Below, piece by piece: positions 58,901 to 63,960 of a DNA stretch of 64,000 nt. The notes below the pieces were generated by a model that had not been told where the DNA came from, ran no database searches, and saw nothing but the letters and a program-made list of their open reading frames with translations. Position numbers and translations under genes: made by a program. The stretch comes from Amphibalanus amphitrite (Eukaryota; Arthropoda; Thecostraca; Balanomorpha; Balanidae). Position 1 is the stretch's first letter, and each line of letters opens with the position of its first letter. The DNA lies in assembly GCF_019059575.1 (NCBI RefSeq), contig NW_024882881.1, forward strand, positions 112,120 through 176,119, given 5' to 3'.

Positions 58901-61123
58901 ATAATGCTTATTGAGGCCACATTACGCCTCATCATACAGACATTTTTTCAGTGACAGCATTGGCTGACGATACTTAACATGACCCAACTGCTGTGTTTCT
59001 TAGGAACGGCTCTTAACCCGATTCGGCAGTATTACCTGTGGCCGTAGAGCTCCGTTCATAAGCACTGGCGCTTCTGGGAGTAGGGCCGCGTCATCCCTTA
59101 CGGTCGCGATGCCAAACATCAGCGCCATCTGAACTCAGGAACATCAACTGTGCATTGGCGTAGCACCGCGGCAACGCCGACGGCGTACCGTTCTCCTTTG
59201 CTTTGCGGCATACGACACATAATGTAAGCCGCAATCGAATAATTATGCCTTTTTTCATTGGACTTACAATTATCTGTCATTGCTGGGGCCTTTCCGACAG
59301 TTCGCAGGTATGGTTAGGATAATAGGGCATCCCGTATTAGTCCTATACAGCAGATACAACTGAAAGAAGTACAGGGGGAGCTGCACCTCCTACTAACAGT
59401 ATGAGAATAAAGTAGGCGAGTGCAGGGACGACATTCGGTACTCACCCCATTGATGACCCGGCGCGACGCTTGATCGAGCCTCCTGCAGGGAAAGGAGGGT
59501 AGCGATGGGTTAGTGTCTGAGCGTCGTACCTAGTACCTACACAACACAGTTGTACAGGATTCAGTGTGGTTTGTAGGGCGCCCCGACTTCAGAGGAGAAA
59601 ATTCCAGACCACTTTTTGAATTGATCTAAAACATTTCCACAAGTGGACAACATGTTAGCGTCTACTGGTCTAACCTAAATAATTAAATATGGTGAAACAT
59701 CACTCCCCATACGATCTACATCGCTCGCAATTTGACGGGATAGGCCGTGACGTGGGCCGTGGCCGTGAGCAGTGCTCACGGCCCATCCCACTGTGCACAC
59801 TGTGCTGTTTGAGTCAGAACTCAGAAGCCTAAATGCAGTCATGATTGCTATTCGGTTGGTCTGGTATTAACCCTAGAACGCCTAGGGGGGGGGGGGTTGT
59901 ATCAACCCCCCCCTGAGTTTTTTTCGAAGTGCACGCTAAACGGCTTGTCGTAGCGGGCTGAAATTTTCAATACCCTCTGGGGCAACCTTTGCGCATCTTT
60001 TGCCGAAAAAAAATTGATCGGGTCATGTCAGGTCACGGAGTTATGACGTCATAAGAGGTACAGCCTCCGGCCGGATTTTCACAAACTGAGTGCCAACGCC
60101 CGAGGTTTCCTGCCGGTGGTACGGAGATCGGTTGATGGATCGTGATGAAACTTCCCATGCATGTTGGGGCAAGTATTGGCTATCATATGGTATAAAAAAT
60201 TTGACCGGGTCGGTCAGGTCACGGAGCTATGACGTCACAAGAGGAACAGCGTCCGGTACTATTTTTGAAAAGCGCCCGAACCACTATTTTGCTAATTCTT
60301 GTCACCTCAATGGGAAATATGCAGCAATATTAGCTTCTATAGGGAGCAAATGGACCTCCCAAATCCAAAAATACAATCAGATTTCAAAAATTTAAATTTT
60401 GATTTTTCGAATTTCTGGCCGACTGTGACCTTGCCGACTTCCGGCGCTCCCAACGCGCCATTTTTAGAGCTAGGGAAAGGAAATACATACCAAACGATAG
60501 AGAATTGATCAAGAAACACGATAGTGAAGGTTTCAAGTCGATATCTCCCACCGTTTTGCCGCAATCGCCGCCGAAAGTTGAAAAAAGTCTATTTTTCCGA
60601 AAATTTGACCTTTGACCGGTCAAAAGTAGGTCAAATGTTGACCTAGGACCAAAAAATATACCACCAATCGCGAGATCTCGTTGAGAGCAATCCGTTGGTT
60701 TTTTCCGCTAAGCTCTACGACCTTCCGTTTCGAAACGCCAGGGGGGGGGTCGTAACAACCCCCCCCCCTGGTCGTTCGTGTTATGGAAATGGCCTGGTCG
60801 TGCGAGGGTTAAGCGTTTTGTTCGACCTTATTTTGCAATATTTGTTCTACTCGACATCACATTGCAAAATTTTGGTTAAATTCTCTAGACAATTCTACTT
60901 CTAAGGCAAATATGTGGAAATGACCATGCCAAGCTCATGCAAAAAAAAGTTTGAAATACCCCAACAAATTGGTATTGTAGGTAGTGGTGCTTCCTTTTCT
61001 TCACACCCCTATACTCAAAGAATTACAACTGACCAGACAGAAAACACTGGTTAATAAATCACACATCACAAACACACTAGCTTCTCTTTCATTCCTACCT
61101 GAGCCGTTGTTAACAGCTGCCAT
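19246..61123 (-). CDS. tango / ARNT-type bHLH-PAS transcription factor
   Basis: Ten coding exons on the minus strand join in phase: 61123-61099, 59482-59446, 38947-38870, 36526-36369, 32992-32763, 32159-32069, 30694-30500, 20999-20862, 20471-20313 and 19982-19246, giving 615 aa. Replacing the first two by 50659-50484 gives 653 aa. Order: acidic N-terminus with KRR and KYGRMDDD, bHLH (about 47-99, [13 protein letters not shown]), PAS-A (about 115-275), PAS-B (about 305-425), then a Gly/Ala/Gln/Pro-rich tail ending [19 protein letters not shown], the ARNT-type activation end. Tango/ARNT is the nuclear partner of Sim, Trachealess, Sima/HIF and Spineless/AhR and binds ACGTG-type sites. The length is close to fly tango. 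The introns carry a BEL/Pao element, a mariner relic and MITEs. The family identity is secure; the two N-terminal exons rest on splice signals, phase and similarity. Confidence 0.96.
20313..20471 (-). CDS. tgo: tango exon: PAS-B core
   Basis: It encodes [35 protein letters not shown] and [18 protein letters not shown], the PAS-B beta strands and helix with the FIHPEE motif. The acceptor CCCTGCAG is strong. The donor is GTCAGT, less usual at +3 but shared with the neighbouring exon. Confidence 0.96.
20862..20999 (-). CDS. tgo: tango exon: end of PAS-A and inter-PAS linker
   Basis: It encodes [38 protein letters not shown] and [11 protein letters not shown]-x-VAIGRLQ-T is the conserved end of the ARNT PAS-A region. 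The acceptor is GTTGTCAG, the donor GTCAGT; both ends are phase 1. Confidence 0.95.
21000..22035. other. tango intron, part downstream (in transcription sense) of the LTR element
   Basis: No gene or recognisable repeat. The text is ordinary mixed-composition intron DNA ending at the 5-bp target duplication CCGTG (22036-22040) of the BEL/Pao insertion. Confidence 0.6.
22041..22568 (+). repeat. 5' LTR of the BEL/Pao element
   Basis: 528 bp, begins TGTTATCGGCGAGG and ends GGGGCCGCTACA. It matches the 3' LTR at every base I compared. Confidence 0.97.
22956..28646 (+). CDS. BEL/Pao gag-pol polyprotein
   Basis: A single 1896-aa frame with family domains in order. There is a SAP-like N-terminal motif (about 1-35) and a charged helical segment (about 100-160). 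The Gag/capsid region follows (DUF1759 type, about 255-400), then CCHC-like zinc knuckles (about 510-570). The retropepsin-like protease is near 630 ([11 protein letters not shown]). The reverse transcriptase (about 890-1090) has the YVDD box. RNase H-like and Pao-specific segments follow. The HHCC integrase zinc finger lies about 1530-1590, the integrase core about 1600-1720, and a C-terminal DUF5641-like domain about 1790-1890. The protein would serve the element's own reverse transcription and integration in virus-like particles. Domain limits are approximate and read by eye. Confidence 0.96.
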   Translation: MDNLRVSELREQLRQRGLSQRGTKKTLLHRLRTAMAEADTDDDSTKPRSTNSLQYSTNSIRKADRSTESLSSSVHSAQSGSCISESLFIKQANKAAKRAGLEARMMLLAEKQRLTEETRLARQRELELELQQEKLDLQMQILDSAAREKEFEKFQVHLENSTAVNPSITKQEAQREIRPTLFRENKATAASMSEDCVGVEGMVSRGQNTDVEGRYCLTATKTESPAHKQTSFCSEATAQAYDLTTVPPDLFTQMLGLTERSTIPRVEIEKFDGEVAYYRSFIRAFEHLICNKVQSDDEKLYYLEQYTTGQPREVVRGCLHMPEDKGYKEARRLLEARYGNQYKIAARSVDRILNWPAIKVDEIDAMDDFSIALRTCYNSMAGMVTETSELDHPKTIRKILEKFPPTIQDRWRRLAEDVREHKNRIVTFKDLVDFVEREARIATNPLFGRHLFPATRGKPEGQRSGPANRYSLAAHIGPANHGGQPVPCLWCKAMHPLDECAHFVQNPMEVKREFIRNNSLCFGCLVQGHVAKSCTNRSVCRECKGKHATALHSPPGEVQSTRRTTTYEAIKNARVDIINEASLASCGMAIVPVKVRTRTGHCVETYAFLDNGSSASFCTESLCKRLHVSDTKPITLKLTTVHSHKKTLLSKRIDGLMLSDLDENEHIPLPSIFTLSYIPVSEDDIPTYHDISKFPYLSDIDMPRINAGIELMIGNNVPQAMEPWEVRHSQMNGPYAIRTKLGWVINGPVRDLRANVIHANGTRAAAFHHGLDETLQNMYEQEFPEKNFSVAKGMSHEDRRWMAMVQESCRVSADGHYEIALPFCQANPELPNNLELAIRRLEGLKRKLMKDNRLREHYTATMTDMLSKGYIERAPELDSMTKGGKKWYLPHHGVYHPQKPHKVRIVFDAAASYKGTSLNDALLQGPDLTNSLIDVLLRFRWAPVCFTADIEAMFHQVRVPDRDRDFLRFLWWTGGDLTDQPAEYRFTVHPFGATSSPACANYALRRAATDHGSHFSADTVETILYNFYVDDCLKSVETGDDGIRIGQELIELCSRGGFNLTKFVSNCSALSPHLDNDKSNCCIEFDQERGLARKALGVKWSLDTDSFSFSAAIKERPMSKRGILAIVGSVYDPFGLISPYVLIARHLLRDLCRIKVGWDECIPKPYQKQWEQWLNDLLVLNNISVPRCLRPRSFRNAFCQLHHFSDGSERAYGTVSYFRVVNEAGDIHCGFVFGRSRLAPLKGTTIPRIELAAATLAVKVNAMIQSAFQTKIESWFWTDSTTVLRYIRNEKTRFHTFVANRLAVIREGSSPNQWKYVQSSLNPADIASRGASGKDISKNQEWFSGPEFLWKESHEWPLTPNNLGDITEDIEVKRERKKEQLPNTDLRANCTNVITVLDVHPVETLLSYYSSRWKVVRAIAWLLRVRHRLLCKEAPRAMRRNLSIEEMEAGEREIVIHEQMASYASERKHLAAGRPVQLSSSLQKLNPILQDGFVVVGGRLERALLPETAKHPIILPASSRYATMVIQDVHEQLGHQGLSHVLTTVRQKFWIIHGNKAVRKVLSNCLHCRRRFSQPENQKMADLPIDRVQALQPPFTSTGVDCFGPFFVKRGRGQEKRYGIIFTCLAIRAVHLEMADNLSTDSFICALKRFISRRGNVQVIRSDNGTNFVGTNNELKREWRKLHSSDAIYNTLAKRGIEWIFNTPGASHHGGVWERMIRSTRRVLESLLSSQLLTDETLRTFLCEAESIINSRPLTPLTMDPTDAEPLTPNHLLLLAPGGDLQAGIWQETDNISIRRWKQARYMTELFWKRWRTEYLPLLQSRPRAWTRSRGNLKEGDVVLLVDTAVPRGQWPIGRVQTVKTSLDGLVRSVTILCRGTQLTRPIQKLVKLLSEDETS
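28768..28778 (+). other. Polypurine tract of the BEL/Pao element
   Basis: AAAGGGGAGGG directly abuts the 3' LTR, the usual site where plus-strand DNA synthesis starts in LTR elements. Confidence 0.85.
28779..29306 (+). repeat. 3' LTR of the BEL/Pao element
   Basis: 528 bp and reads identical to the 5' LTR. The target duplication CCGTG follows directly. Confidence 0.97.
29312..30499. other. tango intron, part upstream of the LTR element
   Basis: No exon recognised. Apart from the CRE-like array at 29657-29726, no repeat stands out. Another TGACGGGCGG-type GC patch lies near 29930-29990. Confidence 0.55.
29657..29726. promoter_or_regulatory. Array of three TGACGTCA sites with a CACGTG site
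   Basis: Perfect CRE octamers TGACGTCA start at 29657, 29688 and 29719, exactly 31 bp apart. CACGTG lies at 29674-29679 and GCGTG at 29681-29685, between the first two. The first two sites share flanks (TGACGTCAC-YGGAGTT), so they arose from a 31-bp duplication. CREB/ATF proteins bind TGACGTCA; ARNT homodimers bind CACGTG. Regulatory function is inferred, not shown. Confidence 0.5.
30500..30694 (-). CDS. tgo: tango exon: PAS-A second half
   Basis: It encodes [40 protein letters not shown] and [30 protein letters not shown] and [13 protein letters not shown] are near-invariant in ARNT/tango. The acceptor is TTCCACAG, the donor GTATGT. Confidence 0.96.
30695..32068. other. tango intron with a minisatellite
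   Basis: 1374 bp without exon signals. It holds a five-copy minisatellite (31379-31595) and a GC-rich patch (about 31600-31780). Confidence 0.6.
31379..31595 (+). repeat. Five-copy minisatellite, about 42-50-bp unit
   Basis: Imperfect units read as GGCACAGTGATCGGTCCTTGG followed by CCAGGTCTCCAGCCGTTYCCAGT. Copies begin near 31379, 31425, 31475, 31520 and 31562 with lengths of 42 to 50 bp. Confidence 0.8.
32069..32159 (-). CDS. tgo: tango exon: middle of PAS-A
   Basis: Thirty codons [19 protein letters not shown] and [11 protein letters not shown], then one base of the Ser codon. REQLST and [14 protein letters not shown] are diagnostic of ARNT/tango. The acceptor is TTTGACAG and the donor GTGAGT. 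Confidence 0.96.
32763..32992 (-). CDS. tgo: tango exon: first half of PAS-A
   Basis: It encodes [60 protein letters not shown] and [17 protein letters not shown]. These are the PAS-A entry strands and the HPED motif. It ends on a codon boundary at GTACGG. Intron 32160-32762 (603 bp) after it holds nothing recognisable. Confidence 0.97.
32993..36368. other. tango intron with GC-rich patches
   Basis: 3.4 kb. Strong GC-rich blocks at about 34260-34480 and 34760-35260 contain many CCGGCCGG runs, with short AT-rich islands between (for example around 34870-34920, AATAACTCCAATGATTG). No exon or transposon signature. A hairpin lies at 36264-36302. The long minus-strand frame at 34574-35500 has no recognisable domain. 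Confidence 0.55.
36264..36302. repeat. Short hairpin with 18-nt arms
   Basis: The arms TATCCAGCCCCTCATGCA (36264-36281) and TGCACGAGGGGCTGGATA (36285-36302) pair with one mismatch around the loop CAC. Confidence 0.75.
36369..36526 (-). CDS. tgo: tango exon: basic helix-loop-helix
   Basis: It encodes [38 protein letters not shown] and [15 protein letters not shown]. The DNA-contacting His, Glu and Arg of the basic region are intact. Acceptor CCTCCAG, donor GTAAGG. The preceding exon supplies AA, making Lys before ENHCE (Arg in many relatives). Confidence 0.98.
36527..38869. other. tango intron with a MITE
   Basis: 2.3 kb. It holds the Harbinger-like MITE at 37200-37446. The rest is GC-rich near 36600-37190 and ordinary from 37450 to 38869. 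No exon recognised. Confidence 0.6.
37200..37446 (+). mobile_element. PIF/Harbinger-like MITE, copy 1
   Basis: 247 bp flanked by the 3-bp direct repeat CAG (37197-37199 and 37447-37449). Terminal inverted repeats are GGGGTGTTCACGG and, reading inwards from the other end, AGGGCTGTTCACGG. A 3-bp CWG target and a G-rich terminus are known for PIF/Harbinger elements. There is no coding capacity. A second copy in reverse orientation at 63711-63960 is about 85% alike by eye. Confidence 0.85.
38870..38947 (-). CDS. tgo: tango exon: acidic N-terminal linker shared by both isoforms
   Basis: 78 nt encoding [18 protein letters not shown] and QEKERYA plus split codons at both ends (phase 2 in and out). 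KYGRMDDD followed by KER-(Y/F)-A just before the bHLH is typical of arthropod tango. Acceptor CCCCTCAG, donor GTGAGT. Confidence 0.95.
39139..40098 (+). mobile_element. Decayed mariner-type DNA transposon
   Basis: 960 bp between TA dinucleotides (39137-39138 and 40099-40100). The 27-bp terminal inverted repeats begin CAGGGTGTCCG and end CTGGCGCTT, with three mismatches between ends. The transposase remnant runs on the plus strand from ATG at 39290 to TGA at 39970-39972. It is shorter than the roughly 1-kb mariner gene, so parts are lost. Confidence 0.9.
39290..39972 (+). pseudogene. mariner transposase pseudogene
   Basis: The N-terminal [19 protein letters not shown] and the following helix-turn-helix-like text meet a stop after about 36 codons. 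A later frame reads [19 protein letters not shown], the FQQDGAPSHTA block with the catalytic Asp replaced by His. The last part ([19 protein letters not shown] and GGYIE) is in another frame. Frameshifts, stops and missing segments show it is dead. Confidence 0.9.
40640..40765 (+). repeat. 31-bp tandem repeat with GGGTCACGGCCCGGGTCAG
   Basis: The unit TACTGCACCGGGTCACGG followed by CCCGGGTCAGT occurs at 40701-40729 and 40732-40760. A diverged copy (CGGGTCACCGCCCGGGTCAG) lies at about 40646-40666. Confidence 0.85.
43018..43149 (+). repeat. Direct repeat of about 35 bp, 96 bp apart
   Basis: GCGGCCAGTGCAGGCCGCC then TCACCTCCACACAGCA at 43018 recurs with three small changes at 43114. A looser CAGGTCCA series follows at about 43204-43260. 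Confidence 0.75.
47294..47393 (+). repeat. 66-bp-spaced direct repeat
   Basis: TGGTCCGCGAATGGCACAG then TGGGACCAGCGCAGG at 47294 recurs at 47360 with four changes. The step of 66 is a multiple of three, so the minus-strand open frame reads two similar Cys/His-containing peptides; no known domain. Confidence 0.75.
48728..48880 (+). repeat. 61-bp tandem repeat with nested CAGCCGGG units
   Basis: A 61-bp unit starting CAGCCGGGACCGCCGTCACC occurs at 48728 and 48789 almost unchanged. Within it, CACAGCCGGGCCAGCGGCCG-type units of about 21 bp recur and extend to about 48880. Confidence 0.9.
50484..50659 (-). CDS. tgo: tango alternative first coding exon
   Basis: ATG at 50659-50657, with an in-frame TGA 18 bases upstream (50680-50678), opens [38 protein letters not shown] and [20 protein letters not shown]. 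It ends AG|GTAGGA in phase 2. This is the same phase as the microexon at 59446, so both can join the exon at 38947. Tyr/Pro/Ala-rich N-termini like this look coding. The only nearby acceptor (GTGAG, 50676) would not keep frame as a cassette after the microexon, so an alternative first exon is the best reading. Confidence 0.75.
50660..51190 (-). promoter_or_regulatory. CpG-rich block upstream of the alternative first exon
   Basis: A strongly GC- and CpG-rich block directly upstream of the ATG at 50659, with a short CACACG run (50680-50695). Its place suggests the 5' UTR and promoter of the 653-aa isoform. No TATA box or clear initiator was seen. Confidence 0.4.
53210..53263 (+). repeat. 27-bp tandem duplication
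   Basis: The unit AGCTTATTTCCATACGAAAT plus TTCTGAT is repeated exactly twice (53210-53236, 53237-53263), just left of the large hairpin. Confidence 0.97.
53388..53583. repeat. Perfect 90-bp inverted repeat with a 16-nt loop
   Basis: The arms 53388-53477 and 53494-53583 are exact reverse complements over 90 bp. The outermost four bases of each arm are TTAA, and pairing stops right outside them. That is what a palindromic MITE with a TTAA target (piggyBac or Kolobok type) would show. The near absence of a core prevents assignment. An assembly fold-back cannot be ruled out. Confidence 0.9.
54650..54712 (+). repeat. 38-bp-spaced GC-rich repeat
   Basis: CACGGCGGCGGCTCACGGCT plus CGGCA at 54650 recurs at 54688, inside a longer tract of CGGCACGGCTC variants (about 54600-54750). 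Confidence 0.75.
59446..59482 (-). CDS. tgo: tango 37-nt microexon
   Basis: A strong pyrimidine tract and acceptor (CTCCTTTCCCTGCAG) and a donor GTGAGT frame 37 nt. Entered in phase 1 it reads [13 protein letters not shown] and leaves phase 2. It joins SDEEDG of the exon at 38947 to give [15 protein letters not shown], like the KRR...acidic N-terminus of other arthropod and vertebrate ARNT proteins. No transcript evidence, but phases match on both sides. Confidence 0.75.
59873..60808. mobile_element. Non-autonomous piggyBac-like element (936 bp)
   Basis: Flanked by TTAA on both sides (59869-59872 and 60809-60812). The terminal repeats are CCCTAGAACG and, from the other end, CCCTCGCACG, close to the CCCTAGAAAG of known piggyBac elements. 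Near each end lies a G-run/C-run hairpin (59887-59915 and 60741-60768). Internally a module ending AGGTCACGGAGYTATGACG is duplicated (about 60030 and 60216). There is no transposase. It lies in the tango intron between the first coding exon and the microexon. Confidence 0.88.
61099..61123 (-). CDS. tgo: tango first coding exon (canonical isoform)
   Basis: ATG at 61123-61121 opens MAAVNNGS and leaves one base at the donor GTAGGA (intron from 61098). A strong acceptor (GATCTTTTTTTCAG, ending at 61161) marks the exon's upstream edge at 61160, so 61160-61124 is probably 5' UTR and a non-coding exon lies further upstream. The frame stays open back to the acceptor (LHLLGVLGCCPH), so a longer N-terminus is possible. 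The start is chosen for the MAA- form and phase fit with the microexon. Confidence 0.65.
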
Positions 61124-61160
61124 ATGAGGGCAGCAGCCTAGCACTCCAAGAAGGTGTAAT

Positions 61161-63710
61161 CTGAAAAAAAGATCAACATTTTGAACAAATAAATGACACA
61201 ACAAAACAGACACCTTGATAGAGAAAACACAAACAATTTATTAAGAATCAGTACAAAAACTATGCAAAAAGCAGTAGCAATAAAACATAGGTATTCCTAA
61301 TTCCATCCTACTCAAAATGGATTACAACACTAATAACATAGCCTAATATTGATGTATAGCTGGTAAGCTGAGCAACTGAGATAACCAGTGACCTGGCTGA
61401 TGAATAAACTGGCTGATGATGATGATGATGATGATAATGATGATGATGATGATGACCACTGACCCCAGATTACATGATTTAACTTAGATAAGATGAAATC
61501 TTGGGTCCTTAGATATGTGATGCCTACTTTGCAGCTACTTGTGTGCTATTGGAATTGCACATAACTGATCAATGCAATCTAATGGCTCAATTATGGTTTC
61601 CAGCTACCTAATATGGTTGAAATCAGGATACGTGCTGTATTAATGTTTATAAGGGCTTGAATTAACCTGGGCATTATTTGATTATTCCTTATCATCACTT
61701 ATCATCATTTGTTCTGCCAGCTTGTTACCTAATGTTTTTCCACTTCTCATTGGTGGAATTCACATGTGATGTGATTGTGATGTTCACTAATTGTAATCAA
61801 TGTAATGAGAGGTCAACAGAAGCAGAAGTAACATCCATGTATGGAAACAATTGGCAGCAGACCAATAAAACAAGGGCCAAACAGTGCTCTTAAAAAGAAT
61901 GTGGGTGAAGACATTGTGAATTCTTGAATTGTCATGTTGTGTAGGTAAATTATGCAGGTATGTTCCTACCAAAATATTGGTAATGTGAGCACATAATAAA
62001 ACTAGCAGCCATTTGATGATATACAATGGTGAATCAAAAGGGCTGAGAAAGGACGCATTTGCTAGCCCTATAACAAAGCCTGCTTATCCGTATTCTTCAA
62101 AGGGGAAACTGTTTGGCATTCCTATCGAAAACTCAAACCTTTCCTACCAACCTTATGAAGGTCTTTAATAGAAATGCATAAGGAACTAACATCAGCTATA
62201 ATTGACAAATCTAATAACCTTTTGGGTTATATGCCCTCTCCTAATACAATGCTTAAGTGATAGGTAACCGAAGGTTTGTTGTCAATAGTTAAAACACTAT
62301 TCTTTAGAATTGTGTTTTTCTATTGAAAACAAATCTGAGTTTCCCTGACATTTGGCAAAAGCTGCGTGAGATGTACTTGAATTTTTCCAATTCTAAATCC
62401 GCTGTACCACCTTGTGTGCTGGGTAGGTACCTACCTACCTTAAACAAAATGCAAGCAATTTGTATTAGGACAAAAATGATAAATGAACAGTTTAAACAAC
62501 GCATAATCTAAATCAAGTAATGAATTAACGAGAAATGAAACTCAACAAAAATGATACAAAAGCGGCGCACAATCAACAGGCCTTCAGATGGAACCAGTGA
62601 ACCGATACAAGCTAAAAAAAAAACTCAGAAATCGATTTTCATCCTCAAATTTACAATAAACACAAGTCTCAAAACACACTAAACCAACAAATAGCAGCAC
62701 TTAGCAGTAGCTTCTAGGACAAAATTACTAAAACTCATCCACAATCCACTGACTAACAGGATACAACAAATTGTACATGACGATATTCAAATGACGTCAT
62801 AGGAAAAGTGCATTTTCCAAGCGATGATTGGCCACAGCTGCATCTTCGCTAGATTCTGAAGTTGATTGGTCTAGCAATTGCTAGATATTCATAAATCAAG
62901 TTTATGATGATGACGCCTAGTTCTGCAATTCAGCATTACAAATAACTTTTACAGATAGTGGCTTTGGTAGGGGATGAGCAAGGGATGGGGTAATTCCACA
63001 GATAATTCGGAAAAATATCGTTCATGGCGGTTCATTGATAAGAAGGTAGGTACGTTAGATGTGACATCAATGCAATAGTAGCAAGCTCAACCTCAAGTTA
63101 TAAGTTAAAGTGCTGTTGACAAATGTTTATATGTCAAAAAAAAATCAGGATGTATTAAAAATTGAAGCGGGGAAGTTTTTTGTTTTGACTTGTCAAAAAA
63201 TCTCGCCGTCATGGGGGTTATTTCCGCCGTAACGGGTCGTCTGAAGGTGGGAATGTCCCAAATTGAATCAAATTGATTCTATGCCCATATATGGTCAAAG
63301 CTCCGCCCACTAGAATCAATATTTTGATGCCTCCATATTTTGATTCCCGCCGCCTAGTTTGCCCAACTGATGTTGAAAAAATGCAGTCATTGCTGCTGGC
63401 CTGCTTCCTTTTACAAGCTGCTAGGGGAGGAGTGGGTATTATGTCAGTGCAGAGTTGACGTGGGCTCCTGTGTGTCAGTGTGCCATGTGCATTGGGGGTT
63501 CCGAGCTGGGTTCTGAGTCCTGACATTGTGAAATGTGAGCTCCATAGTCAATGGACAGCTACCTAATGGGACAGTCCAAGTCGTCTAAATCTAAATCATA
63601 TGAATACTGATACTGTGGGTGCTCGTCATGTGTTGATTGACTGCATTTTGAAAGTACTGTGTTGGTGTAGGGAACATGTTTTCCCCCTTTATATTAATAG
63701 ATATGACCTG
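61161..63710. other. AT-rich region upstream of tango's first coding exon
   Basis: Clearly more AT-rich than the rest of the window. It has a GAT microsatellite (61411-61456) and the palindrome GGTAGGTACCTACC (62422-62435). No exon, tRNA or transposon was recognised. The upstream 5' UTR exon and promoter of tango may lie here or beyond. Confidence 0.5.
61411..61456 (+). repeat. (GAT)n microsatellite
   Basis: About fifteen GAT units with one AAT interruption. Confidence 0.95.
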
Positions 63711-63960
63711 AGGGCTGTTCACTGGCCCTGTGTGCGGTTGGACCGTACACAGCCTCCAAGCTCAAGTCCCGCCCACTGCGTCCCTACGTCAGCCTCCGTC
63801 ACCACACACACTGACCGGTGTGGCCGGTCGGGACCGGCCACAGCGGACCGTCCATCGCACGCAGCTGTGACGTCAGAACCACCTACCCATCCCCTACCCC
63901 CACACCTGCTGCACACACAGCACACACTGCCTCGGCAGTTTGCGGTGCCTGTGAACACCT
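63711..63960 (-). mobile_element. PIF/Harbinger-like MITE, copy 2
   Basis: 250 bp flanked by CTG on both sides (63708-63710 and 63961-63963). It is the reverse complement of the element at 37200-37446, about 85% alike by eye, with termini AGGGCTGTTCAC and AGGTGTTCAC. The shared 3-bp CWG target supports the family call. No coding capacity. Confidence 0.87.

Larger units (their letters stand above)
51191..59445. other. Rest of the 20.5-kb intron between microexon and exon at 38947
   Basis: No exon recognised on either strand. It holds a 27-bp duplication (53210-53263), the 90-bp-arm hairpin (53388-53583), a G-run (about 53725-53736), a GC-rich repeat (54650-54712) and GC patches (about 54440-54860, 55140-55260, 57290-57510). 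From 55740 to 57190 and from 57590 to 59400 it is plain, AT-richer DNA. Confidence 0.55.
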
